Source: Siphonodentalium dalli (taxonomy: Eukaryota > Mollusca > Scaphopoda > Gadilida > Siphonodentaliidae). Taken from it: a DNA stretch of 64,000 nt. The DNA is taken from NCBI GenBank assembly GCA_032622095.1, contig CP136066.1, positions 57,130,609 to 57,194,608 of the forward strand. The letters run 5' to 3'. Both the position numbers and the translations under genes were made by a program. Each line of letters starts with the position of its first letter. Positions within the stretch are counted from its first letter, which is position 1. Positions 1 through 11,156 of this stretch are shown piece by piece. The notes under the pieces are model-generated. The model worked only from the letters and a program-made list of their open reading frames with translations, searched no databases and was not told the origin of the DNA.

Positions 1-68
1 GGGGGGGTGCAGTTGGAAATTCCCAAGGTGGACACCCCCCAGCGGAGACCCTCTAGCCACATCCCTGA
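1..68 (+). repeat. Fragment of a dispersed repeat cut by the window edge
   Basis: The first 35 bases (a G-run, then GTGCAGTTGGAAAT...CCAAGGTGGAC) match 17035-17067 in the same orientation and, more loosely, 40423-40480 in reverse orientation. The next 30 bases (GGAGACC, then TCTAGCCACATCCCT) recur at 27453-27480. It is therefore a mosaic of two interspersed repeats. No coding potential was seen. Confidence 0.6.
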
Positions 69-232
69 GTACACTACCGGTATTCATTATTTGCTAATTC
101 GACAATTGCAATGGCTGGTAAGAACATGAAATATATTTAAAAGACGTTTGACGACTCTTACAATTTATTCGGTTAGGGTTGATATTTTCAATCAGTGACA
201 GCCTGTTCGAGTTCAAAATGTTTTGGCAACAT

Positions 233-783
233 CCTAAGTGCCTAATATACTCATAAACAATAATAAAGACTGATTGATCCAAGTTTGTTTTAAAATGGTA
301 TTTTTTATTAAAATTTAAGGATTTTTTTTATAATTTTGGCTCTTTTGGGAAAAAATTGCGCATAATAATGCATCCAAAATAATTATGGACTACACGTAAT
401 AAATTATAGATAAAATATAGGTGAATGTGATAAACAATGACCATGTTAACACTATCCGACCAATATTCATATATTTATTTCACTGAAATATGCACCGTCG
501 GAGAAATTTCTATAGCATAAGTGCCTAATATACTCATAAACAATAATTTGAAAATGATATTTTTATTTATTAAAATTTAGGGAGTTTTTGTTTATACAAT
601 TTCCGCTCTTTTTGGGAGAAATTGCGCGTAATAATGTTCCAAATTAATTATAGGCTACTCATAATAAATTATAGATCAAATATAGCTGAATATGATAAAG
701 AATGACCATGTTAACAGTATCAGATCAATATTCATATATTTATTTCACTGATATATGCACCCTCGGGGAAATTGCTATTGCAT
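233..783 (+). repeat. Two-copy diverged tandem duplication (unit about 270-285 bp)
   Basis: Copy one starts at 233 and copy two at 517, both with TAAGTGCCTAATATACTCAT. They share the following A/T-rich blocks and end with TTTCACTGAWATATGCACC plus a GGRGAAAT block (near 480-519 and 744-783). Copy one has about 25 extra bases near 264-290. The divergence is scattered substitutions and indels, so the duplication is not recent. No coding potential. Confidence 0.85.
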
Positions 784-986
784 ACAATGTTCACCTCAGA
801 TTCTTGGACACTGTTAGCATATGTTGTTCTAAACATACCCGCCTACATAATTCTAAAAACATCTCTTCTTTGATATTTTTCCCATAGTTTAACCTAATGT
901 TCCTGTACAGTTGTTTATTACAGGTTATGGGGATCTTGAATTAGATATCGGTGGTCAGCATGCCACCATTGAGCATATAGACTCAC

Positions 987-1286
987 CTGCTTTCTCATGA
1001 AAACTGAACCGGCATCCTCCTCGAGCTCACCAGCGGCTCCACACGAAAGAAAACAGTTTTGGTCAGTGTCAAGTCCCGCAAAGAATGTCGCTGTCCTGCA
1101 CCAGTTTTGTCGAAGGCATCTGGTCGCGCACGATGTCTCAGAAACGGCGCTCGCCCCAACGGCATGAGAGATGTTGAAACTCTTTTCCTTCCAACCGGGA
1201 ACAATTTTAAATGTACTGCTCCGTGATTTGGCAGCTATTTTCTCTATAAGAAGGGAACATGCAACCATAATAAGAAAAATGTTCAT
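987..1286 (-). CDS. First coding exon of a secreted PAN/apple-domain-like protein; gene continues beyond the left edge
   Basis: This is a 100-codon open exon on the minus strand. It starts at ATG (1284-1286) and ends exactly at a strong splice donor, CAG|GTGAGT, with GT at 985-986, leaving the frame in phase 0. Residues 1-20 (MNIFLIMVACSLLIEKIAAK) read as a signal peptide. Residues 22-100 carry the spacing of a PAN/apple fold: a Cys pair in SCATRC, WC about six residues later, NCFLSC near residue 78, and a Gly-Ser-x-Phe-Met-Arg-Lys end, the position where PAN domains have a final Lys-containing strand before the next exon. An in-frame ATG nine codons upstream is less likely because the signal peptide would no longer be N-terminal. 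Secreted invertebrate PAN proteins often go on into lectin, CUB or cysteine-rich modules, but none is visible in the remaining 980 bases. Function is unknown beyond likely extracellular carbohydrate or protein binding. Confidence 0.6.
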
Positions 1287-1579
1287 ATTGTCACGTCGAT
1301 GAATGCTAGGCACCGTGTGTTGGTGATAGCTTTATAATCTGGTTTAGTAGCTCTGCAGGGACGCGTCTTCCAGCTCTTGTGACGTCTTTCAAATGTCCGT
1401 ATGTGAATTAATCTTATACCAACGATCTGGCCAATTGTCTGATCATGACGCACATCCGGCCCTTTACAGTTTTATATTAAAGTCTTGCACCTCAGTGGGC
1501 GTTTCGATTTGAAAACCTTTTATAGGCACAATGACACGAATAGTTTGTCAGCGTCCAACATCCGGTTCTGGTACCCGAA

Positions 1580-2235
1580 GCGTGGTTTTGTCCGTGAAGT
1601 ACATTTGCTTAAAATCGGTGCACTTTATTTTATTTTAACTATATTTCTCAGGTTTTATCCAGACAATCGGTTAATCTTCACTTCTGAAATGTACGATTGG
1701 TATATACGTGAACAAACAGGAAACATTAGAGAAGAACAATGTTGATGACGAAATCTAATCAATATGGGATTCGTACGAAACGCGACAGAATACATAGACA
1801 TCACTGTTCATACGCCTATACTGGATCCTGCTAAAACGTTTTTAAAACCCAGTGGTTGTGTTAAAATGATATGAAACACCCCGATATGGTGATCAAATAG
1901 AAATTGAGAAAAATAGTTTTCAATGTTGTAATTTTTTTAATTTTTATATCCAAGTAGACAACACCGAAGGGTGGATTTATCCGTGAAGTACGTTTGCTTA
2001 CAATCTGTGTACTTTATTTTTTACACTATATTTCTCAGATGCTATCCAGATCATCGATCAGTAATGTATAATTGGTATATACGTGGACAAACAGGATACA
2101 TTAGAGAAGAACGATGTTGAGGACGAAATCTAAGCAATACGATTCGAACGAAAAGCGACATAATATATAGAACTCACTGTCATACGCCTACTGGATCCCG
2201 CTAAAACGTTTTTAAAAGCCAGTGGTTGTGTTAAC
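1580..2235 (+). repeat. Two-copy diverged duplication (about 270-285 bp each)
   Basis: Copy one spans about 1580-1863 and copy two about 1970-2235. Shared landmarks are TCCGTGAAGTAC, TATATTTCTCAG, TTGGTATATACGTG, ACATTAGAGAAGAACRATGTTGA, ACTGGATCC and AAACGTTTTTAAAA followed by CCAGTGGTTGTGTTAA. About 100 bp of unrelated AT-rich sequence separates them. Neither copy keeps a common reading frame, so I treat this as non-coding repeat DNA. Confidence 0.85.
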
Positions 2236-4190
2236 CATATATTCATCTACGATTTTCACATTTTTATATTGGAAAAATCGTTGAACAGATCTATTGCATG
2301 TTGGGTTTATTTTAAGTATAAAGGTCCGTACGTGGCTACATGTTTGAAATCTGAAATTGTGCTTTCATTTGTTGCATCCCGACCCGGTCTCGATATGTCT
2401 ATTCTGAGTTAGATCATTATATGAACTGTTGAATTTCAAAAGGAGACAATTGATACCTTAGAATTTAGGTGATAATATTTTAACATATGCACAGGGACGT
2501 TACTATGCGGTTCCAACTGGGGGTGAGACCAATGTCCAACTATATAGGATTTGGTCTAATATAATTTCCAACTACATAGGATTTGATTTTGAGTAATACA
2601 ACATTACAATATTGGCTTAATGGCTTAATAATTTGCGTTTCTATATGTTCTTTTTAAGAGTATGGACTGTGTAAATAAAGACACTAATAACAAGAATGAC
2701 ATAACATTGGTCCATGTTTTATGTTTTGAGTACACTGTACATGCAGTACATTATACATGATATTAATCAGAATATGGTTGAGGAACGAATACTAGTTACA
2801 TGTATTCAAATTCCGAGGGGTCACAAGCTATAACTTACACAAAAGTAACAAGTATGCATGCTGAATGATTGTTATGTTGTTAAAGCTGTCCTCAGAAAGA
2901 TATGGACGTTTGACATTACTGATAGACTAGTTACCATGAATCTATGGTTGGTAAAACATACCAGTCTGAACTTGAAGGAAATGCTTTGCTTTCAATTTCA
3001 TATATAAATGGTCAGGTAATGAGCATTACTGGAATTTATTTACTCAAATTACTGTGTAGTAACTTGTAATATTGACATTACATTTGTTACCTTGCAGGAA
3101 AAAATTTAATAAACTGATTAATATACTGCTATGAGAGGAACTAAATGTATAAGTATAAGTAGTACTATTGGAATTTGAGTCATGAAATTTCCAACTATAA
3201 TTGAACATTATGGTCCTCATTGGGGTGAGACACCCCTACACTCCCTGTCGCTATGTCGTCCTTGCATATGCATGGGAAAGATGTTTCTGAATACTAATTT
3301 AAATCAAACTACAGTTGTGTCCTTTATGGAAATCACAAGATATAGCTAGTATACACTCACTGTTTTATTACTTCAAATAGATTCACTTTGGTAGAGAACG
3401 TGGATATTCTTTTTTGTCATTTTTAACACAGGCTCTGATGAATAAAGTTGAAAAATTGGGCACAAACACATCGAATGAAATAAAAAACTTATGGGTAGCT
3501 TTGGAATGACTTGCTGAATACATGATCATTTACATGTTATGCCATCGCGTTTAAGTACACGTTCGCGACAAATTATTGCTCGAAAATATAGATTTTATAA
3601 CTAGGTCAAATGCCTCTGTGCGGACAGGGAGATTGACGACCCGATTTCTTCGGTGGATTTCGCTAGTTTGCGATAGGATATCTCGATTTCGATTCGTTCA
3701 ATTTCGCCGGGTTATATGTCATATGAAAGGGAATTTTATTGCCATCAAGACCCATCTGATGATATTTTGGCTGCAATTATCCCTTTTCTAGAATTTAGTA
3801 GGGTGTTTATAGTTGGTGTGGCTTTAGCCAAAATCGAGCATTGGAACCTTCTCATTGGTATAGCCTATATTGGTATTTTAGTAATTTTCCCCAGGGGCCT
3901 CTGATTTTGAAGTAAGTGTCCAAAATTCTCAATATTATCTTTTTCCACAAAATAAAACACAACTTGTACGTACTAGATAATGGCTATTAATGGCGTGTTC
4001 ACGTGCACCAGCATAAAATCAGAAAATGTTAGAGTGGCTGCCCCATGTGACTTGATCGACAAATGAAAAACTAACATTAGAAATTATTTCACCGGACGTT
4101 CACTGTATTAATATTTTATCACTGGTTCACCTTGATTAGTAGTAATCGATATCCGTTAAATAATCTCTCAGGGAATGCGCTCGTAACCAT
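2236..4190. other. Gene-free AT-rich stretch
   Basis: Only a short direct repeat was seen here (CCAACTATATAGGATTTGG near 2539 and a near copy near 2571). There are no long open frames, splice-bounded exons or transposon termini that I could support. Confidence 0.5.
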
Positions 4191-4195
4191 GCGCT

Positions 4196-4592
4196 CGCAA
4201 TGCGAGGATTCTCGAGGCAAACAATCTAAAGTCTGTATTGGAGTATTGAACCGATGTAATGTTATTCATGTTGGGACGTGGTTGGAGGGTGTATATGTCT
4301 CCATTAGAAGGGGCCCATCAGAGGGTATACATCAATGGTATCGTCAATTCTAACAATTCAAGTCGTAATTACTTTTCTGGTTGGGTTGTCAGAATCGCTG
4401 AAGTAAATGTTCATGTATGTCGATCGACACAGTGTGCTATTTAGTGTCGAATTTTTTTCTCCACTTTCGGGCAAATGCTTGGACTGAAACAAAAACAATT
4501 TCGGTTCCAACACGGGCACAATCCAACGGTGACCATCCAGCCATGTCAATACTTCGATACAGACTTTAGATTGTTTTCCTGGAGAAACCCTC
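4196..4592. repeat. Imperfect inverted repeat with about 45-bp arms
   Basis: The core GCAAACAATCTAAAGTCTGTAT at about 4217-4240 is matched in reverse complement at about 4553-4580, and the similarity extends a few tens of bases on either side. Both arms encode GKQSKVCI-like peptides on opposite strands, which is a by-product of the symmetry. It could be a decayed fold-back element. No clear termini or target duplication were found. Confidence 0.6.
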
Positions 4593-4989
4593 CTGGACGC
4601 TGCAGTGCGAATGTCTTTCTGAACAATCAAAAATCATCCACCTGTATAATCAGTCCACACGTACACGGGTATAATCTTTGCAGCAATAAAATATTCGGTT
4701 ACATTTGTATATATACCTGATATTTTCTGAGAGACATTTTATTGCTGGCGCATCTGAAAGCGCCATAGTTTTGCATAACTTTCTGATGAATCCATAAGTT
4801 TGACGATTTAGATTCTATTCTGACAGATAATTTTCTAAAAAATTTGCCATAAAAAAAATTGCCATCAATGTTGAAATTTCCACCTCTATGCCACATCAAT
4901 AGTTTCAAAGAAAACACTATTGGCAAGATCATCGGTATGACTTGGTTTAATACAATGGGACTTAAATTTTAGTTGCTTAGACCGTAATG

Positions 4990-4990
<1 letters not shown>

Positions 4991-5054
<64 letters not shown>
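4991..5054. repeat. (TA)n microsatellite, 32 units
   Basis: Uninterrupted TA dinucleotide tract of 64 bases. It is likely to be length-polymorphic and able to extrude a cruciform. Confidence 0.98.
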
Positions 5055-5056
<2 letters not shown>

Positions 5057-5253
5057 AATGGGTGTGGAAAGACCACACGGCAGTTAATTTTACTCCCATG
5101 TATAGGGAAATCACTCATCCCCACGTACACAGCGGACCAGGCTGTGGCAGAGGTAGGTACATATATACCCCTGGACGATCGCGAGGAGGGGAGAATTGTG
5201 AGCGGTATTTCGTGATAGGTATATTCTTGCATGGGGAAATATAGAAATGTGTT

Positions 5254-5422
5254 GGGGCATATGGGCGTGTCGTTAAAACGAGTAATAAATATAAATAACA
5301 AAATCTAAATTAAACGAGCGCGCCTCTTTAAAAAAAAGGCATCGCTATTGATATTAATTAATACGCTTAATTTAGATTTTTTATGTATGTTTTTTACTCG
5401 TTTTTTAACGACATGCGCCCCT
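5254..5422. mobile_element. Fold-back MITE with about 60-bp inverted arms
   Basis: The left arm (GGGGCATATGGGCGTGTCGT, then TAAAACGAGTAA and an A/T block ending AATCTAAATTAA) is matched by the reverse complement of 5362-5422 (GGGGCGCATGTCGTTAAAAAACGAGTAA...). The centre, near 5320-5345, is an A-run. No coding capacity. I could not fix a target-site duplication. Confidence 0.75.
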
Positions 5423-5654
5423 GTGTATTTAACTTTTATTTCTTTTATCTCAAAATTTTCCGAAGACTTTTTAATATAATTATACACCATGCAATCATAT
5501 AAATTTATATATTATGTCTGGAAATATTTGTCATTCATTTATAAATTCTATAGAACGTATTTTCTAACGTATAGGGTGTATTATATTCATGTACTATATA
5601 TAGGCCTACATTTTTTACGAAAAATGTCGATAAAAGTTATTTGTCATTATACCT

Positions 5655-5750
5655 TGCCAACGTCATTATCGACGTCATCATCATCGTCGTCGTAGTCGTC
5701 GTTGACGTCGTCGTGATCATCATCATTATGTCATCATCCTAATCATTAGT
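5655..5750. repeat. Imperfect ATC/GTC trinucleotide repeat
   Basis: A run of GTCATC, ATCATC and GTCGTC triplets with interruptions. Confidence 0.9.
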
Positions 5751-5759
5751 TGCAACCAC

Positions 5760-6900
5760 CACAGCGCCGCAGGGGCTGTGTTGCTTTTCAAGTTTAGGCG
5801 TGAATGACGTCATTAATTTTTACAATACCATGAAACAGAATATCGACGCGATGAAAATCCGGACAAGAAAAATGGGTTAAAAATCACGTGACTTCCGCCC
5901 CGCTTTTGCATAGCATCCTGGGAACAATAATATCAAATTGTGAAATCACGGAATCGGAAGTGGACCAAGTGGGATGGTTATGAAATTAGCAACTTCAGTT
6001 TTTCTGAACAATTCCTATGTTATGTAGGCTTATGAATTAGTTTCATTTTGACCATTTTCGTTGGTTAGCTGACCGAAAACCAGCGAAGACGTCATGACAT
6101 GATCCATGACGTCATTTACGTCAGTTGGTTTTGTGGGCCAGAATCCAGACACAAATGGTCTTTACCCGAAACACCGATTTCACATCGCTAGACTAAACGC
6201 AATTATATATACAAAATGGCCAAAGGACATTTTATATACAATATGCACACAATAAATATGGGATCCCTCCCTGCAAACGTGTTATTTGTTTGTTTGGTTT
6301 TCATTGTTTGTTTGTTCTTCTTTTAAAACTATTGAGTGCATATAAGATTATATTCTTCATCATGTTTTCAAATGTCATTTTGACTATCAGTGTGAATTTT
6401 TCACCATGCAATGAGCTAATTCAGCTACCTTCCACAATATATACACTTAAATGTAATTAAGAGACTTCTCTAAAGACCATGTTCTAGAACAATACAGACT
6501 GGATTCAAACGAGAGATGTTTTCTATTGACAAAAGCTAGCTAGCTAGCGCATGAAACTGTTCGCGCGAAAGATTTCCCAGTGATATATTGGGATATAGCG
6601 CCCATGTAAACATTTATATTTGTCATATATAAACGTGGGAAGTTGCTAGCTTTAGTTTGGCATGGATGTGTATGAGTTGTTTTAACGAGATACGTGGTGG
6701 CAGGGTGGTTGTACTGTAGTGTTCCGCGGAATCCGCCCCTCCAACTTTGGTGAAAGTATTCAACATTTTGAAATCCCATGACTGACACAGCAACAGTTGG
6801 AAACTACGTATATAGATGGAAATTGTTGAGATAGTTTGATGTATGTGTGTGGTTGCTCCACTACGTGTCACGTGCGATCATATTATCGCCAACATGAGCA
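5760..6900. other. Gene-free stretch with TGACGTCA palindromes
   Basis: It holds perfect TGACGTCA octamers near 5804 and 6108, a run of AGCT tetranucleotides at about 6534-6548, and otherwise unremarkable sequence. The short open frames on the minus strand between 6540 and 6871 have no splice borders or recognisable motif. Confidence 0.4.
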
Positions 6901-6904
6901 CCGC

Positions 6905-6992
6905 TTTAATTCATCATCATGCATCGTCATTATCATCATCATAGTTAGCGTCATCGTCATAGCTCTCGTCATACTAATCGTCATCAGTCAGT
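6905..6992. repeat. Imperfect ATC/GTC trinucleotide repeat
   Basis: Interrupted TCATCATC/TCGTCAT triplets, similar in composition to the tract at 5655-5750. Confidence 0.85.
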
Positions 6993-7252
6993 CAGGGACA
7001 TAATAAGGAAATAAAGTAACCTTTAATTGACATGTGATTCACCCCCCCCCAATCCCTCTTATTCCTAACATCGTGATGTCATGCATATTTCTTCAAATCG
7101 AGGGGGAATTATATCAAATAAGAATTTTGGTTTGGTTTAAACAGTATTTATTCCACGAATACAACAGCAATTACAATACATCAGAATATAACATCATGGA
7201 CCGGATTCGACAAGGGAAATTTATACGTTTCTCAGGATTCTTGAGACCTTAA

Positions 7253-7593
7253 AGGGGTAACGTATACTACATCCAGTACTTTTTGGGACCATCTCCTTTT
7301 ATACTCAACAGATTATGTGTAAGAAATGAATGAATTTGAGCCATGGATTAGTGCAAAATCCACTCATATACTCTATGAACGATGCAAATAACATGGTAAT
7401 TATAATGAATATGAATGTATGACTCATTTTAATTATAATTGCCATGATGTTTGCATTGTTATTAGAACACATGAGTGTATTTTGCGCTCATCCATGGCTC
7501 TAATTTATTCATTTGTTCCATAGATTATGTTGGGTATAAAAGGAGATGATCCTACAAAATGCCAGATTTAGGGTACATTGGTACAGTCCCCCT
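7253..7593. mobile_element. TTAA-flanked fold-back MITE, family A (copy 1)
   Basis: The element is a 341-bp imperfect palindrome with perfect TTAA on both sides (7249-7252 and 7594-7597). Its ends read AGGGG... and ...CCCCCT. The arms share ACCATCTCCTTTTATACTCAAC, GAGCCATGG, the CACTCATRTR block and GCAAAYAWCATGG. A second, shortened copy is at 20323-20559. The TTAA target duplication points to a piggyBac-type transposase acting in trans; the element itself has no coding capacity. Confidence 0.85.
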
Positions 7594-8089
7594 TTAAAAA
7601 AAAAGAAAAAACAGCTTGCCTAGACAAAGTCCAATACTAATTGCTACAAAGTATCCAAAATGTTTGCTGCCTTGCACCTAATACAACTGAGTTATTCCAG
7701 TAGTTCTCTGTGGTAATGTCAAAATGTGCTATTTTCCATGACTGCTCATAGTACTGGTGTATACAAATTATGTTTCACATAAATGTTAACACATTAAAAA
7801 AGACTGCATTATAAACATATTTAATATGTTGCTATAAGTTCTACATACTAATGACCTAACGATAGATATGTCGTAATTCGGTCTGGAGCCATGAATATAT
7901 CCTTGAAAATTCAGCACAAAGGCATATGAAATTAGGCATAACATTGTAGATGGTTCTAAAAGTTATTCCATTAAATATACGGATGGCCTTTGCGCTGTGT
8001 ATTGTGTTATAAATCTTTGGTTAAAATCGAAGCCAGATTATTTACAACATACCGATATAGCGCTCGCTAATCCTCGCCACTCAAGATAT

Positions 8090-8243
8090 TTCAATATTGA
8101 TTGGTCACAGTAAATCACTCTCCGAAAAAAATTGCCACTTTGTTCATTATTTTGCTTATCAAACACTAATTATGTCATGTATATAAACAAATGCTTAGTT
8201 AACACAAAGTGTGTTTTGTGGGTAACCAACCAACCAAGGCCAT
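8090..8243 (+). repeat. Interspersed repeat, family B (copy 1)
   Basis: It matches 21080-21240 in reverse orientation. Shared blocks are CTCAAGAT near the left, ATTTTGCTTATC in the middle, and TGTATATAAACAAA with ACACAAAGTGTGTTTTGTGG at the right. Termini were not resolved. Confidence 0.7.
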
Positions 8244-8504
8244 CAGTGCCGTTAAAATGTTAAATATATCAAATTTGTCTGTATATACAAGCTTGACTAC
8301 AGAAAGATAGTCAAGTAAATGATTATTGTAAACAAAAGATAATAGTCATGTTCGAATTAATAAAACATACTTGACACAATAATAATAATTGTGTCTTGAA
8401 TTTACTATAGCGACGCACATGGTTCAGTGGCTGAAGGATTAGCCAATATGTGTCGACTGTAGTATCAAGATGACACTCTTCAAGCTAATTGAACTATCAT
8501 TAGA

Positions 8505-8762
8505 TCAGTTGACTACACAAGTAAATAACACTCCTGCATTGGCAAAATAGTCTCTAAGTTCAGACATAATAAATGGCCAAGAGCCATCGAACAGCTTCAA
8601 ATGGTGAAATGGGTCATTACTATGCAACCAAATCCGAACATCGTCGCCTGCAACAACTGCTCCCTCCATCTCTCCGCTGTCCTCCGAAAGAAAGAGCACC
8701 AATTTGGGGGCTGTCTGACGATTTGTTTTCGTTTCTTTATCCAAGTCTTCAGACATCACACC
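8505..8762 (-). CDS. Exon of an unidentified protein, possibly the last coding exon (86 codons including stop)
   Basis: Minus-strand exon bounded at its 5' side by a good acceptor (TGTCTTCCTTTCTAG|GGTGTG, AG at 8763-8764) and open to TGA at 8505-8507. It begins in phase 0, matching the phase-0 end of the exon at 10492-10599, so the two join in frame. The peptide is acidic at first (MSEDLDKETKTNRQ), then has a hydrophobic strand-like segment (KLVLFLSED), an Asp-Asp-Val-Arg-Ile-Trp stretch and an aromatic-rich end (FDGSWPFIMSELRDYF). I do not recognise the family. The frame could be cut shorter by a donor inside it, but no strong GTRAGT is present near the end. No polyadenylation signal was found just downstream. 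Confidence 0.5.
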   Translation of the reverse strand, partial: GVMSEDLDKETKTNRQTAPKLVLFLSEDSGEMEGAVVAGDDVRIWLHSNDPFHHLKLFDGSWPFIMSELRDYFANAGVLFTCVVN

Positions 8763-8982
8763 CTAGAAAGGAAGACACATTCTAATTAATATTTGTGGAT
8801 TTTAAGGACTGAATTTACTAAAACATGATCAAAGCGTATTGATTTGTTCACTCCAGAATGAAGCAAATAATAAACACAATGGCACGCCTCAAAATCAAAT
8901 AAAAAAACAAACAAATGAACCAAAGCAATATTTGTCCACTTTGCATACATAACGAGTCATAGGCAACCATAGCAGGGCTTAA

Positions 8983-9357
8983 CGGTACGGGAGGCCTTGC
9001 TGTGAAAATATTTCCATCGGTCAAAAACCGCCACAAACAGAAAGAATATTAAAATGTAGACAGACTTTGTCCGTATAGATACAAATAAGAAATATCGCAT
9101 AAACAGTATGTTATTGTCATATGTTTGACCATTGTTATGTAAACAAAAGCTTAAAAAGTTACTTTCCTGGTGTTTGTTTATCTTATGATGGTAAACATAA
9201 AGAGCGTTCTTTGTTGCTGAATTCCTGATATGGAACTAATAAAGAGCGTTTATATCATTTGTGTGTGATTAGCCAGTAACACTGTGCTGGCTTCTGTAAC
9301 ACAATCAGGCTCTTGCTTAGGTAAAATATAGTAGGTCTTTATGATAGCATGCTGTTT
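8983..9357 (+). mobile_element. TTAA-associated MITE, family C, truncated copy
   Basis: It starts right after TTAA (8979-8982) with CGGTACGGGAGGCCTT and follows the full-length copy at 22179-22671 closely through GCATGCTGTTTA at 9346-9357. Beyond that the sequence diverges, so the right third and right terminus are missing. It carries two of the AAAGAGCGTT motifs (9197, 9240). Its position, between two exons of a minus-strand gene, suggests an intronic insertion. Confidence 0.85.
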
Positions 9358-9599
9358 AAAAAAAACTAATTTTAGTGGGAAAATATTAGCAGTAGTTCGG
9401 CTGAAACGACGATAGCTGTCAGTTGAAGGAAGTCCTGTTGAATGTTGATTGCGAAAAACATTTTCGACTTTTCGTTGCCTGAAACGGAAGTGCAGTTTGG
9501 AAATCCATGCATTACCCGCTTCAAAACCCACCCCCGCTCGTGGCTGCGACCCTCGTAATCTGATTTTGGAACATCATGCTGATATTTAGATTCCTCACT

Positions 9600-10306
9600 A
9601 TCAAAAGATCAGAATGAATTTAGATTCTCCTCACTTTCAATGGATTTTGAGCCCTGCATAGGCAATGGTAGAGACCTAATTGGTGATATAGTAAAATCCA
9701 ATAAATGTGCCTTCTGCAGAATCATCAAGACTGACTTTTCGAAGGAAATATATCTCTCATTAGAAAACCAAACAGTAGTAACGCGTCTGATTAAATTTCG
9801 TACAAGAAATCATAACTTACCGATCGAATCCGGATCGTGGGCAAAAAAAAACTACTCCGATCGAAAATGCACGCTGCGCAACGTTGAACTTGGTGATGAA
9901 TACCATATCATACTCAAATGTGAAAAACTATGCGATTTGAGACGAAAATATATTAAATCATACTACTACACGCGTCCAAATGCCCACAAACTAAATACCC
10001 TCTTCACGTGCACAAATAAAAGAACCCTCACCAATCTTAGTATGTTCATCCGAGACGCCCTTCGCCTAATGGAGCCCCCTGTGGCATAACCACGCGAACC
10101 TTGAAGCACCCACCCCCAACTAAATCACCTCACGTACGCCCATATCCCACCCTTCCCGAACATGCACATGATTATTGAACTATATATATTGCTTTCAACC
10201 GCATTACCATCTTTTTGTATATATTGACGTGTATTCATAACTACACTCTGTTATACCGGACACGTCCGGCGATTTGAGATTAAAAATTCTGATTCTGATT
10301 CTGATT
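9600..10306 (+). mobile_element. 3' end of a CR1/L2-like non-LTR retrotransposon with (ATTCTG)3 tail
   Basis: An open frame at 9640-10089 encodes the C-terminal region that follows reverse transcriptase in many LINE ORF2 proteins: a C-x2-C near the start (CAFC), the motif LIKFRTRNHNLPIESGSW, the zinc-knuckle-like CTLRNVELGDEYHIILKC, the segment RRKYIKSYYYTRPNAHKL, and NKRTLTNLSMFI. The frame ends at TAA (10087-10089). A 3' UTR of about 200 bp follows, ending in three ATTCTG repeats (10286-10306), typical of LINEs that end in short tandem repeats. Reverse transcriptase and endonuclease are absent, so this is a 5'-truncated, dead copy. Related 3' ends occur at 24814-25195 and 35330-36110. Confidence 0.85.
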
Positions 10307-10491
10307 GGTAAACAGAAAAGTGCCAAAAATAATAATATACATGCATTTTATATTTCTAATACATAATATGTCTGCTAAGTCACATGTGTTAGCTCAATTG
10401 ATGGCAGGATTAGGCACTAAATTTATCATTTTGGAAACTCAAGAATTTACATAAAGTCATCTCAAATAGGGAAAAGAGTTTTGGACCTTAC

Positions 10492-10599
10492 CTTTTTGAC
10501 ATCAATGACCGTCTTTGTCTTTTGCCCTTTCCCTTTAAAAAAGCCTGTCTGCTTCTCCAACCATTTCCATGTTTTGATGAAGGTCTCGGTTCCTGTTTC
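10492..10599 (-). CDS. Internal exon of an unidentified protein (36 codons)
   Basis: The exon is bounded by a strong acceptor (CTTGATTCTTTTTCTTCAG|GAAAC, AG at 10600-10601) and a donor AAAAAG|GTAAGG (GT at 10490-10491). It is exactly 36 codons in phase 0-0 and joins in frame to the exon at 8505-8762. The peptide (ETGTETFIKTWKWLEKQTGF, then a basic FKGKGQKTKT stretch) looks coding but is not a family I recognise. The same frame stays open upstream through the acceptor to about 10809, so part of that upstream sequence could also be coding. See the damaged zinc-finger frame just upstream on the same strand. Confidence 0.5.
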
Positions 10600-10632
10600 C
10601 TGAAGAAAAAGAATCAAGGTTTTACCACTCAC

Positions 10633-11032
10633 AGAAATATACTGGGCCGAATCCTCAAAATCGCACATAATTATTTTGCCGATCGCTTCGTATAATGTTT
10701 GAAAGCACTGATATGATGAGACAGATATCTGGTGTGGTTGAAATGACACTTTGTATTGCTTCCTGTGAAAGTCTGTGTTTGGTTTCCAAAGATAAGAGAT
10801 AGGCAGCACTGTATGAAATTAAACAGTTTGGTTGAAGCAAGTTATTTGGCATATGCATGTCACTAGGAAGATTGTCATTATATTCCTCTACCTCGTCGAA
10901 CATAACTCAATCACTTGTGCTTGTCAGAGTATCATTCACAGAAGAGTGCCTCCGTTTCATATACATTTTAAAAGCTGGCCAACGTTTCGTAGTGTAAGCA
11001 CACGATTCAACTGTACAATTAAAAATGAACAT
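10633..11032 (-). pseudogene. Broken zinc-finger reading frame of a transposon-related uncharacterized-protein family
   Basis: The minus-strand frame starts at ATG 11030-11032 and encodes a C2H2-like finger (FNCTVESC...KMYMKRRH). The first His of the usual H-x4-H pair is replaced (Tyr in MYMKRRH). An in-frame TGA at 10907-10909 follows. The same frame then reopens at 10903 into an acidic linker and SAAYLLSLETKHRLSQEAIQ. That arrangement (finger, linker, then an A-x-x-LL-x-L-K...L-S-Q-x-AI helix) is the start of a large family of 'uncharacterized' C2H2 proteins multiplied in fish and invertebrate genomes. After ...VISTTPDI the best continuation lies in another frame, so a frameshift is likely. 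Stop codon, shift and lost ligand together favour a decayed copy, unless short introns remove the faults. Confidence 0.4.
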
Positions 11033-11156
11033 CTTATCAAATTTATGAAAGCGAACAACATGATAACAAAATTGTCTATAATTATGCGATCTATTGTTGA
11101 ACTTGAAATTATTTAAATTATTGATAAGATTCAATGAGATTTAACTCAATATTTAA

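Noticed and set aside
5055-5253. Higher-complexity segment right of the (TA)n tract, considered as a small nuclear RNA or exon
   Set aside because: No match to U1/U2/5S landmarks, no splice borders, and no second copy in the window.
10600-10632. A 33-base GTGAGT...TTCTTCAG segment that looks like a complete miniature intron
   Set aside because: Too short for an animal intron and a multiple of three with the frame open through it. The 3' half serves better as the acceptor of a normal intron.
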